The notes under the pieces are model-generated. The model worked only from the letters and a program-made list of their open reading frames with translations, made no database searches and was not told the origin of the DNA. From Acidobacteriota bacterium (GTDB lineage: Bacteria > Acidobacteriota > Terriglobia > Acidiferrales > UBA7541), in the NCBI GenBank assembly GCA_003223255.1, contig QHYJ01000026.1, positions 1-64,000 of the forward strand: a stretch of DNA of 64,000 nt, in the 5' to 3' direction. Shown here piece after piece: positions 37,408 through 46,282 of this stretch (within the stretch, counting starts at the first letter, position 1; the number at the start of each line of letters is the position of its first letter). The translations under genes were made by a program, and so were the position numbers.

Positions 37408-37655
37408 ATGCTGCACGAAGGACTCACGACCGGGCAGGCGGCCAAGTATATTTCCCGGCATCCCAAGACATTGCAGGTCATGGATCGGGCGTACCTCCCG
37501 CCCGACGAACGGCGAGTGGGCGGCGCTACTGGTTGCGAGCGGACCTGGACCGCTACTTGGGAAGAACAGCGGCGGAGCGACCGCGACGCACGGTGTGCTA
37601 CGGTGTGCTATTGACTGCCGCGTGTCATCCCCAGAGGATTGGATTTTTAAACCGC
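37408..37655 (+). pseudogene. IS607-type serine recombinase/TnpA N-terminal remnant, frameshifted
   Basis: LTTGQAAKYISRHPKTLQVMDR, then other frame RRTASGRRYWLRADLDRYLGRTAAERPRRTVCY, then third frame CRVSSPE. Confidence 0.7.
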
Positions 37656-37770
37656 CATACTCCGATCTAACTTCCGATAATTCAAGCTTGAGATTCGAGA
37701 CGATGTGATTCCACGTTTCGGAATTCCGAAGCATGAGCCGCAAATCAGCCCACGTCGATGCCGTCCAGAC

Positions 37771-38409
37771 TCAGGGGACGATGATGCGGGATTCCTCGCG
37801 CCGGAGTTCGGGAGCTTGGGGGAATTGGCCGCGCAGGAATTCGATGAACAGGCGCGAGCGCGGACGGCCGTTGGTGCGAAGCAGACCCATCCGGTAAAGG
37901 AAGACCAGCAAATAGAAAATCTCCGCGTCTTTAAAAGAAGCCGAGGCAGCGCGCTCCGCCTGTTGCATTTTGATTTCATCGAGAAAAGCAGCGAGCGCGG
38001 CGTAAAGCTCGTGCGGCAGGTGCGCCTGCGGCGGTTTTTCGTAGATGAGGCCGGAGCTCAGCGTCTTGTACGTCTGAGCGAGCGCCTGAAGTGCGGCAAG
38101 GACATCTGAATCCACAGCGCCAGGCTGCGCGGCGCAGAATTTGGCAATAAAAAACGCTAATGCCGCCATGAGTTGCTGACGGGTGTGGATGAGGTCCTCC
38201 GGAATAGTTTCATCCAGTAGAGGAGTATCCGCAGGAATGCTCCGGGGATGTTCGCTTTCGTAGCGGTGCGCGGCGATTAGATAAGCGCAGTCGGCTGGAC
38301 AGTCAAGGGCGACTTCACGCTCGGTGCCGCAGCAGACCGCACAAATCTTTTCCGCCTTGGCCGGGCAGAATCGCTCCGCTTTGCGCTTTCCACAGATCGG
38401 GCAGGACAC
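37771..38409 (-). CDS. Conserved hypothetical protein with Cys-rich zinc-binding N-terminus
   Basis: MSCPICGKRKAERFCPAKAEKICAVCCGTEREVALDCPADCAYL. Confidence 0.8.
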   Translation of the reverse strand: MSCPICGKRKAERFCPAKAEKICAVCCGTEREVALDCPADCAYLIAAHRYESEHPRSIPADTPLLDETIPEDLIHTRQQLMAALAFFIAKFCAAQPGAVDSDVLAALQALAQTYKTLSSGLIYEKPPQAHLPHELYAALAAFLDEIKMQQAERAASASFKDAEIFYLLVFLYRMGLLRTNGRPRSRLFIEFLRGQFPQAPELRREESRIIVP

Positions 38410-38548
38410 GCACGCTCCTTAACAGCGGAAGACCGTTCAGGAGAATACGCTGAGGAACGCCAAAACACAAAAGGGTGCGCCGAGCGGCCATTTCTGGCCA
38501 AATGTTCTGGGGAACTTCACGATACGCAGGCGCGTATCTTGCCTCATC

Positions 38549-39073
38549 ATGCAAATCGAGAACACGCACCTCAAGGCTCCCGAGTGCTTCATTCTGGTGG
38601 GTGGATGCTTTTTTGCTCTCGTGCTGGGCGTCTCCGCCTTTTGGGAGGCCGACATCCGCTGGCTGCACTTTTTTCAGGCCTGGATGTACCTCGCCACCAT
38701 CGTATTGGGCCTCCGCGGGAATCGCTGGGGATATTTCATTGGCCTTTCCGCGGCCGGCCTTTGGGACTACGCGAATATTTTTGCGACCACGTTCTTTTTC
38801 AATGGCATGCAACAGCTTTCGCATTTTTTTCATACCGGGCATTTAGACCGGCCGGATTTGCTTATTGCCGTGCCTGCCTGGTTTTCCAATCTGCTCATCG
38901 TCATAGGCTGCTTGTGGGCGTATTCCCGGCTGCCAAGAAAATCTCTCGGCGATGTGGGCAGGTTTGTGCTCACCTTCGTCCTCACGACCGGGTTTTTTGC
39001 CCTGGACATGGCGCTATTCCAACCTCGCTACCTCGGGCTCTTTCCACGAATGCTACACCCACACCTGCCCTAA
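38549..39073 (+). CDS. Multi-TM membrane protein, unknown function
   Basis: ORF with several hydrophobic segments. Confidence 0.7.
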   Translation: MQIENTHLKAPECFILVGGCFFALVLGVSAFWEADIRWLHFFQAWMYLATIVLGLRGNRWGYFIGLSAAGLWDYANIFATTFFFNGMQQLSHFFHTGHLDRPDLLIAVPAWFSNLLIVIGCLWAYSRLPRKSLGDVGRFVLTFVLTTGFFALDMALFQPRYLGLFPRMLHPHLP

Positions 39074-39113
39074 ATAGATCCAAAGGTCGCGCAGCTTGTT
39101 TCGCCCACGGGAC

Positions 39114-40238
39114 TCAGGCCATGATGACTTTGTTGTGGAAGCGGCGTGCGGCGATGATTATCAGGACTGCGCCCATGGCAAAGAGCGCCAGCGCATCGAA
39201 CCACAGGTGCCGGATACCCGCGCCACGCAGAATGATGCCGCGAGTAATGTTGATGAAATAGGTCGCAGGAATGAAATTGCTGAGGGCGTAGAAGATCCAA
39301 GGCATGGTTTCGCGAGGGAAGATGTAACCCGAAAAGAAAATGCTGGGCAAAAAAGTGAGAAAAGAAAGCTGCATCGCTTCCGACTGCGTGTTTGCCTTGC
39401 TGGAGACGAGAATGCCGATGGAGAGGGATACGAAAAGATAAGGGAGGGAAAAAAGCGCGAGCAGCGGAACGCTGCCGTGAATCGGAACCAAAAAAACGAA
39501 GCGCATGAAGGCCAAAATCATGCTCAGCTCAAAAAAACCAATGCCGAGGTAAGGGAGCAGTTTGCCAAAGAGCAGCCCCATCGGACGGACCGGCGTGACG
39601 AAAAGCTGCTCGAGCGTGCCGCGCTCTTTCTCCCGCACAATCGAGAAGGCGGTGAGAAAGGTGGTGACATTCAAAAGCAAAACCGCGGTCAGCCCAGGCA
39701 AAAAGAAATTCGGGGAGCGGGAGTCGGGATTGAAAAGAATCTTTGGCCGCATGTCAACGGGGAAGGCAGCGAGGCGGTCCTGAAGAACGCGGCGCAGGGA
39801 TTCATCCAGGCCGATGGCAGTCGTGACGTTGATGGCTTGACCGGCGACGGAGGAATCCGACCCGTCGATGAGCACCAGGACCTGCGCGCTCATGTGGTGA
39901 AGAAGGCGATCGGAGTAGTCGACGGGGATTTTGACGCCTACGCGCGCCCGGCCGGAAATGATGGCATCGTTGAGAGCATTGTCGTCCTGAACGTAGCGCA
40001 TGATGTGAAACGTATCCGAGTTTTTCAGGCGATCCAGCAGTTCCCGGCTCTCGCGGCGACCGTCGGCGTTATAAACCACCGTGTTGACCTGACGGATGTT
40101 GGTGTCGATCGCGAAACCCAGAACGATCATCTGCAACAGCGGAATCACCAGCGAGAAAAACAGCGTGGCCGCATCACGGCGGACGTGTAGGACTTCCTTG
40201 TAAAATACCGCGCCAAAGCCGCGGAAAATATTAGTCAC
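39114..40238 (-). CDS. ABC-2 type transporter permease
   Basis: AVFYKEVLHVRRDAATLFFSLVIPLLQMIVLG; FSIVREKERGTLEQLFVTPVRPMGLLFGKLLPY. Confidence 0.93.
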   Translation of the reverse strand: MTNIFRGFGAVFYKEVLHVRRDAATLFFSLVIPLLQMIVLGFAIDTNIRQVNTVVYNADGRRESRELLDRLKNSDTFHIMRYVQDDNALNDAIISGRARVGVKIPVDYSDRLLHHMSAQVLVLIDGSDSSVAGQAINVTTAIGLDESLRRVLQDRLAAFPVDMRPKILFNPDSRSPNFFLPGLTAVLLLNVTTFLTAFSIVREKERGTLEQLFVTPVRPMGLLFGKLLPYLGIGFFELSMILAFMRFVFLVPIHGSVPLLALFSLPYLFVSLSIGILVSSKANTQSEAMQLSFLTFLPSIFFSGYIFPRETMPWIFYALSNFIPATYFINITRGIILRGAGIRHLWFDALALFAMGAVLIIIAARRFHNKVIMA

Positions 40239-41214
40239 TGGCGGCCTCCAGAAGAGCTTGGTGCTTGTAAGTCAGCTCGACAAACACGTCTTCGAGGCTG
40301 GGCGCGAGCGGGCGAATCTCGGTGACAGCGATGCTGTTTTTCAGCAGCCGATCGCGAAGGCCGTCCAAATCAAAGCTCTCATCTACGAGCGCATGGATCG
40401 ATTGCCCGAAAATCGTGGCGCTGCGAATCCCCGGAATGTGACGGGCCAAGCGTAGCGCACGGGTGATTTCCGGGGCGGTAATTTCAACGCGCTTGGTTCC
40501 CTGCGGCTGGACATCGGGAAGCTGGCGCAAGGAATCGGGATTGCCGTCGGCAATGATCTTGCCAAAATAAATGTAAGCGACGTGGCTGCAGCGCTCGGCT
40601 TCGTCCATGTAGTGCGTGGTTACGAAAAAAGTGATGCCATGCCCGGACAACTCGAAGAGCAGGTCCCAGAGCTGGCGGCGCGCGACGGGATCGACGCCGG
40701 CGGTAGGCTCGTCCAGAAAAAGCAGTTTGGGTTCATGAAGCATGGCGCACCCGAGGGCCAGGCGCTGCTTCCATCCCCCGGAAAGCTGGGCGGCCAGGCG
40801 ATGCAGATACAGGCCGAGGCCGTTGAGCTGAATGATCTCTTCCATGCGGCGTTTGAGACGCGCAGGATCGATGCTGTAAATGCGGCCATAGAACTTCAAA
40901 TTCTCCTCGACGGTTAGATCGTAGTAGAGGCTGAAATTCTGAGACATGTAGCCGATGCGCTCCCGCACGCCTTCGGAATCCGCGCGAACGTCAAGCCCTT
41001 CCACTTGCGCCGAGCCGCCGCTGAGCGGCAGCAGGCCAGTGAGCAATTTGATGACGGTGGTTTTTCCGCTGCCGTTGGGCCCCAGAAAGCCGAAGATTTC
41101 GCCCTTCTCGACACGGAAGCTAACGTCGTTGACCGCCGTGAAATTGCCAAAGCGGCGCACCAGATGCTCCGCAGAGATAGCGGGTTCAACGGGAGATTGC
41201 TGCGCGCTGGCCAT
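40231..41214 (-). CDS. ABC transporter ATP-binding protein
   Basis: GFLGPNGSGKTTVIKLLTGLL, QLSGGWKQRLALGCAML, LLFLDEPTAGVDP. Confidence 0.95.
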   Translation of the reverse strand: MASAQQSPVEPAISAEHLVRRFGNFTAVNDVSFRVEKGEIFGFLGPNGSGKTTVIKLLTGLLPLSGGSAQVEGLDVRADSEGVRERIGYMSQNFSLYYDLTVEENLKFYGRIYSIDPARLKRRMEEIIQLNGLGLYLHRLAAQLSGGWKQRLALGCAMLHEPKLLFLDEPTAGVDPVARRQLWDLLFELSGHGITFFVTTHYMDEAERCSHVAYIYFGKIIADGNPDSLRQLPDVQPQGTKRVEITAPEITRALRLARHIPGIRSATIFGQSIHALVDESFDLDGLRDRLLKNSIAVTEIRPLAPSLEDVFVELTYKHQALLEAASD

Positions 41215-41218
41215 CGTT

Positions 41219-42316
41219 TCACTTCGCCGGTTTGAGCTTTACCTCGGTGGTCATGCCGGGGAGGACGCGGCCAGCCGGGTCGTTGATGCGAATTTTCACG
41301 CCGAAGACCTGGTGGACGCGTTCCTCCCGCGTTTGCACGTTGCGCGGGAGAAATTCGGCTTGCTGGTTAATCTGTTCCACCTCCCCGCCAAAAACGGTGT
41401 TGGGAAAGGAGTCGACGCGGACTTCCGCCCTTTGGCCGAGCTTAATGCGGCCAAACTCGGTTTCCGGAATGTAAATGCGGACATAGATTTGGTCCTTCTC
41501 AAGGAGCGTGGCGACCGGAGTGTTCGGGGCGATGAGATCGCCCGGGCGAACATCCAGAACTTCCACGATCGCTGCGCAAGGCGCAACGACCTGGCGCTCG
41601 CGGAATCGGGCGAGGTCATACGCATAAGCGGCCTTGGCCTGCTCGATGTCTTCTCGGCGGTTGCCGCGTTCCAGTTTTTCCAGATTCGCTTGGGTTTGAA
41701 GATAGCGCGCTTCGGAGGAAGCGATTTCTTCCGGGCGATAACCGCGCTGCATTCCGTCATACTTGTGCTGGGCCATTTCCTTTTGCGCCAGGGCCATTTT
41801 CCAATTCGCTTCCGACGTGTCGCGCTGTTGTTTCGAGACCAGGTCTTTCTTTGCGAGAGCGTCGTAGCGCTCAAAATCGAGCCGCGTGCGAATTTCGTCG
41901 GCCTTTGCGCGTTCCAGATCGTCTTGAGCGGCGTCAATATCTTCTTGGCGATATCCGTTCTTCCTTAGTTGGTAATCCGCTTTGGCCTGTTGCCCGGCGG
42001 CTCGCGCCTCGGCAATTTCTTCCGGACGATACCCGCGCTCTGCTTTTTGCGCGTTGGCCCGCGATTGCTCGAGAGCCGCCTGCAGTTCCTTGTCGTCGAA
42101 GGTAAGCAAAATTTGGCCGGGTTCAACGCCATCGCCTTCGCGAACGAGCACTTTGTCGATACGGCCGCCTACTTTCGACCCTACACGAATGTTGCGCGCT
42201 TCGACGGTACCGGAGCCAACCAGCGCGTTGTCCCGGTGGAACCAACTTGCGTACACGGCCGTGGCGGCCACCACAACAGCTACCGCGAGAATGATGAAAA
42301 GGCGTTTCCGGTTCAT
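41219..42316 (-). CDS. HlyD-family periplasmic adaptor (YbhG-like)
   Basis: VGSGTVEARNIRVGSKVGGRIDKVLVREGDGVEPGQILLTFDDKE; internal GYRPEEI repeats. Confidence 0.93.
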   Translation of the reverse strand: MNRKRLFIILAVAVVVAATAVYASWFHRDNALVGSGTVEARNIRVGSKVGGRIDKVLVREGDGVEPGQILLTFDDKELQAALEQSRANAQKAERGYRPEEIAEARAAGQQAKADYQLRKNGYRQEDIDAAQDDLERAKADEIRTRLDFERYDALAKKDLVSKQQRDTSEANWKMALAQKEMAQHKYDGMQRGYRPEEIASSEARYLQTQANLEKLERGNRREDIEQAKAAYAYDLARFRERQVVAPCAAIVEVLDVRPGDLIAPNTPVATLLEKDQIYVRIYIPETEFGRIKLGQRAEVRVDSFPNTVFGGEVEQINQQAEFLPRNVQTREERVHQVFGVKIRINDPAGRVLPGMTTEVKLKPAK

Positions 42317-43011
42317 GAGCTAATCCCCTGCCTAGGAAACGACCCTGGCTGCGAGGTGGTAACGCCCTGGCGCGGCGCCATCCCGGTCCACAACAGGTTG
42401 AAAGCGGCATCCATGCGGGCATGCAAAGTGGAATCCCCGTAGAGCGACCAAATGAGGAGAGTGCCGAAGATGGTTTGCCGAAACACGTAGGCAATCTCCT
42501 CGGCCGGAATATCGTTGCGGATCTCGCCTTGCTCCTGGCCGAGCCGGATCATCTCGGTGTGCAGAGCCAGGACCCGTTTCTGCAAATCCAGAATGGCCTC
42601 CCGCACGGGAGTGGTTGAGAGATAAGCCTGAAGAAGCGCGCGGATGATGGCCGGGTTGCGAACCGGCTCCTGCGTCATGCGGGCGCCGAGTCCGCGCAGA
42701 AACTCCGGCGTGGGCTGATTGCTGCGTCGAGCTCGATCGATGGCCGCCTCGAGTTTGGCGAGCTGCATTTCTCCGAAGGCCAGAAGAATATGGTCCTTGC
42801 TCGGGAAGTGATTGAAAAAAGTACCCTTGCCGACGTCAGCGGCCTCGGTGATGTCCTCGACCGTAGTCTGTGCAAAGCCCTTCTTGGCGAACAGAGCAAG
42901 CGCGGCGCGAAAGAGGCGCTCGCGAATTTCTGCGCTATGGCGCTGGCGGCGGTTGGGAGAGGGAGCGGCCGCGACGTTAGGCTTACCGGAAGGTTTGGAA
43001 GAAAGTGCCAT
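42313..43011 (-). CDS. TetR family transcriptional regulator
   Basis: LFAKKGFAQTTVEDITEAADVGKGTFFNHFPSKDHIL HTH; ATGA overlap with the adaptor gene. Confidence 0.94.
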   Translation of the reverse strand: MALSSKPSGKPNVAAAPSPNRRQRHSAEIRERLFRAALALFAKKGFAQTTVEDITEAADVGKGTFFNHFPSKDHILLAFGEMQLAKLEAAIDRARRSNQPTPEFLRGLGARMTQEPVRNPAIIRALLQAYLSTTPVREAILDLQKRVLALHTEMIRLGQEQGEIRNDIPAEEIAYVFRQTIFGTLLIWSLYGDSTLHARMDAAFNLLWTGMAPRQGVTTSQPGSFPRQGISS

Positions 43012-43032
43012 GCCAAATGACCATCGCTCATA

Positions 43033-43064
43033 GATGACTATAAGTCATCCATGACGAAAAGTCA
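43033..43064. promoter_or_regulatory. Candidate TetR operator: GATGACT-ATA-AGTCATC followed by TGAC-GAAAA-GTCA
   Basis: Perfect 7-3-7 palindrome just upstream of the TetR start. Confidence 0.65.
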
Positions 43065-43189
43065 AGCGCAAAACGGCATGCGCAGAAACCTGGAAGCGCT
43101 TGCCAAGGAAGGCGCTCTTCGTGAAAGCAAAAAGCCCGCTACCCCAACGCCAGCCGGGGTACTCGGAGGAGAGCGAGGTTGCTAAGGAG

Positions 43190-43906
43190 CTATCCTTTTA
43201 GAGAAGTCGGATCCGAAAGGTTCTTGGGCGATTTCTTGTTGAGAAGCGCGACCATTTCCTGCCCGGAAGGCGGTACGGCCACGGCACCCTTGCGGATGAT
43301 ATCGTCGGCAGTAAGCTTCTTTCCGTAGAGGCTTTCATTGGCGCCGTTGTCCGGGCGGAGCGTTGAGCCTTCCAAGGAGACGCCGGCAAACAGACCGCGC
43401 GATCTCGAATAAGTCAGCATTTCGGCGCGCATGGTAACGTCGCTCGCAGCAGCAGCGTCTCGGCCCTTCGGTCCTGCGGCGGCGGCGGCGTCAGCGCCCA
43501 GCTTCACTTTGCTTTTCAAAATGGCCTTGGCGCCGCGTGGATTCATTACCAGAATGACGAAGTCGGTGGCCTGGCCGCCGAGTTGAAGACCGAATCCTCC
43601 GCCTTCGAGGCGCATCATGGCAGGCGCGCTCCAAGGGCCGGTGAAATGTTCACCCGTCCGGCAGGTCATGGAACCACGGCCGTAGCTTCCGCTAAAGCCC
43701 ACGGCAAGCTTCAGCACGGACGGAATCACGATCACGCACTCGGCTTTGTCTAGCAAATCCGACGGAATGTCGTCGGGGATATCCAGAATTTCCTTGAGAA
43801 CCGTTCCACAATTGTCCAGCCGTTCCGCTTCCTTGGATTCTTTTGCGGTGAGGGGTAAAGCGACCAGGGAAAACGCCATCAGGAGACAGAGCATTCGCTT
43901 CAACAC
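43190..43906 (-). CDS. SYLF/Ysc84-domain lipid-binding protein
   Basis: PDDIPSDLLDKAECVIVIPSVLKLAVGFSGSYGRGSMTCR; LQLGGQATDFVILVMNPRGAKAIL. Confidence 0.92.
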   Translation of the reverse strand: MLKRMLCLLMAFSLVALPLTAKESKEAERLDNCGTVLKEILDIPDDIPSDLLDKAECVIVIPSVLKLAVGFSGSYGRGSMTCRTGEHFTGPWSAPAMMRLEGGGFGLQLGGQATDFVILVMNPRGAKAILKSKVKLGADAAAAAGPKGRDAAAASDVTMRAEMLTYSRSRGLFAGVSLEGSTLRPDNGANESLYGKKLTADDIIRKGAVAVPPSGQEMVALLNKKSPKNLSDPTSLKG

Positions 43907-44089
43907 GATTCACCTCGTCGTAGTTTTCTGGGCATGAGCATCATAAAGCGCATCCAGACTTTGGTGCAACCTTCGAAAGTCCTGGGGAAGGGCGGGCGTA
44001 ACTTCCAGCTGAGAAGCCGCGGGCGCGGAATGGGTTGCCTTTCGACTATAATTTCGCAGGGTGGAATTTCGGGCAGCAAAAAAACAAAA

Positions 44090-45709
44090 ATGGACCACAA
44101 GAAAATAGTCTGGCGATTTGCGGCGGTAATCGCTGCGGCGGGGATGAGCCCGTGCATGGGAATGGCGCAGAAAACTGCGGCTTCGAAAAAAACAACAAGC
44201 AGTCAAGCGTGCTGCGGATTGCGGAAACAGAATGCTTTCTCGAAAAAGCAAGCCGCGAAATTTGCCACGCGCGCGGAAGCTTTGCTGGGAGCCGGTCCCA
44301 CGGGGAAGGGGGAGTGGGGTTTGCTGATTGTGGATGCGGGCACCGGCGGGACGCTTTACCAGCAAAACGCGGATCGCTACTTCGTGCCCGCCTCGAACAT
44401 GAAACTTTTCACCACCGCGCTTGCCCTCGCCAGGCTTGGCCCGGACTACCGGTTTCACACCACGCTGGAAACGAGCGGGACAATTTCCAATGGTGTCCTG
44501 AAGGGAAATCTCACGCTCATAGGCCGCGGCGATCCGAATCTCTCGAACCGCAAATTTCCTTACGAGCTAAAAGAGGAATTCGATGGGCCGCCTGAGAAAA
44601 CGCTGGCGGAATTGGCGGACGCGGTAGTTGCCAAAGGCGTAAAGGAAATCTCCGGAGACGTGATCGGCGATGACAGTTATTTCCCGCGGGAGCGTTATCC
44701 GAGCGGCTGGGAAATTGACGACATGGTTTGGGAGTACGGCGCGGCCATCTCCTCGATCGTGGTGGACGACAATACCGTTACATTGACGCTTACGCCAGGC
44801 GACCAGCCGGGCAGCCCGGTGCAAGCGATCGAGAGCCCCGCGACCCCGGATTTTCTGGTGGAAAACGATGTCGTCACTTCGGCCCCCGAGGTGAAATCCG
44901 ACCTGACCTTGACGCGCGAACCGGGAGCAAGCCTGGTCGTGGTGAAAGGTACGATGCCGGCGAAAGGTTCGTCAAGGAAGCTGGTCTTGGCGATCGAAGA
45001 GCCCGCGCAGCACGCGGCAACCGTCTTGAAGCACCTGCTCGAGGCGCGCGGGGTAGGCGTCGATGGCGTTGCACGCGCGCGCCATGAATCGGCAAAGAAG
45101 CATGAAGATCCCGCTGTTTTGGCGGAGCATGTTTCGGTGCCCTTAAGCGATGCCGTCAAGCTCATCAACAAGATCAGCCAGAACCTGCACACGGAAATGC
45201 TGCTGCGCAGCGTCGCGCGGCAGAGCGGAACGTGGGCCACGCCGGATGATTTGATGAAGGTGCCGCAGGATTTTTATGCCTCGGCAGGGATCGACCCGGA
45301 TGATGTGATTCAATCGGATGGCTCCGGATTGTCGCGGCACGATCTCGTGACTCCGCAGGCCATCGTGGCCCTGCTCACGTTTGCGCAAAAGCAGCCGTGG
45401 TTTGAGACTTATTACAATTCGCTGCCCGTAGCAGGGGTGGATGGCACGCTCGAAGATCGCATGAAAAACACGCCCGCGGCGGGACACATTCACGCGAAGA
45501 CGGGTTCCGTGGAGCATGTGCGCGCGCTCTCCGGTTTTGCTGAGACTCCGAGCGGGCGGCGTCTGATTTTTTCTTTTCTGAGCAACAATCAAGCCGGAAA
45601 GAATCACCAGGCGGCAGACGCCTTGACGGGGCTGTGTGTGGCGATGCTCGAAGAGTTCAACGTCGCGCCTCCCACGAAGCACGCTCCGGAACGAAGGCGA
45701 GGACATTGA
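44090..45709 (+). CDS. dacB: D-alanyl-D-alanine carboxypeptidase/endopeptidase (PBP4 family)
   Basis: FVPASNMKLFTTALALARLG (SxxK); SDGSGLSRHDLVTPQA; HAKTGSVEHVRALSGF (KTG). Confidence 0.95.
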   Translation: MDHKKIVWRFAAVIAAAGMSPCMGMAQKTAASKKTTSSQACCGLRKQNAFSKKQAAKFATRAEALLGAGPTGKGEWGLLIVDAGTGGTLYQQNADRYFVPASNMKLFTTALALARLGPDYRFHTTLETSGTISNGVLKGNLTLIGRGDPNLSNRKFPYELKEEFDGPPEKTLAELADAVVAKGVKEISGDVIGDDSYFPRERYPSGWEIDDMVWEYGAAISSIVVDDNTVTLTLTPGDQPGSPVQAIESPATPDFLVENDVVTSAPEVKSDLTLTREPGASLVVVKGTMPAKGSSRKLVLAIEEPAQHAATVLKHLLEARGVGVDGVARARHESAKKHEDPAVLAEHVSVPLSDAVKLINKISQNLHTEMLLRSVARQSGTWATPDDLMKVPQDFYASAGIDPDDVIQSDGSGLSRHDLVTPQAIVALLTFAQKQPWFETYYNSLPVAGVDGTLEDRMKNTPAAGHIHAKTGSVEHVRALSGFAETPSGRRLIFSFLSNNQAGKNHQAADALTGLCVAMLEEFNVAPPTKHAPERRRGH

Positions 45710-45715
45710 AGAAAA

Positions 45716-46273
45716 ATGCAAATGGCACCCGAAATCATCGTCACGGTCTTTGGAAGTTCGCGGCCACGCGAAGGCAGCCCGGACTATGAAGAGGCGCGCG
45801 TGCTCGGGCGGGCCCTGGTGAAGCATGGCTTTGCGGTCTGCAGCGGCGGCTACGCCGGCGTGATGGAAGCCGTCTCCCGCGGTGCGAAAGAAGCCGGCGG
45901 GAAAACCTACGGCGTGACTGCCGCATTCTTCAAATCGGCGAAGCTTAATCGCTGGGTGGACGTCGAGATTCGCAAAGAAACTTGGGAAGAAAGGCTATTC
46001 GAATTGATTCGCATGGGCCACGGTTTTGTGGCGTGCAAGGGCGGAACGGGAACGCTGGTTGAGCTGGCTGTGGTTTGGGAGATGCTGAACAAATCCGTGA
46101 TGCCGAAGAAGCCGTTCGCGGTGCTCGGGAGTTTCTGGGCACCGATTCTCGATCGCGTGAGGGAAGTGGAGCTGGGTCATCCCTCGCCATGGGGTGAAAC
46201 GAACCGGCGGCTTGTGCATGTGGCGGACTCACCAGGAGAGGCCGCCCAGCATCTCCACAATCACCTTAAATAG
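45716..46273 (+). CDS. LOG/lysine-decarboxylase-like family protein
   Basis: VFGSSRPREGSPDYEEARVLGRALVKHGFAVCSGGYAGVMEAVSRGAKEAGGKTYGVT; CKGGTGTLVELAVVWE. Confidence 0.9.
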   Translation: MQMAPEIIVTVFGSSRPREGSPDYEEARVLGRALVKHGFAVCSGGYAGVMEAVSRGAKEAGGKTYGVTAAFFKSAKLNRWVDVEIRKETWEERLFELIRMGHGFVACKGGTGTLVELAVVWEMLNKSVMPKKPFAVLGSFWAPILDRVREVELGHPSPWGETNRRLVHVADSPGEAAQHLHNHLK

Positions 46274-46282
46274 AAAATCAAG

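Noticed and set aside
39096-40190. 364-aa plus-strand ORF opposite the ABC permease
   Set aside because: Highly charged shadow translation antisense to a clear ABC-2 permease
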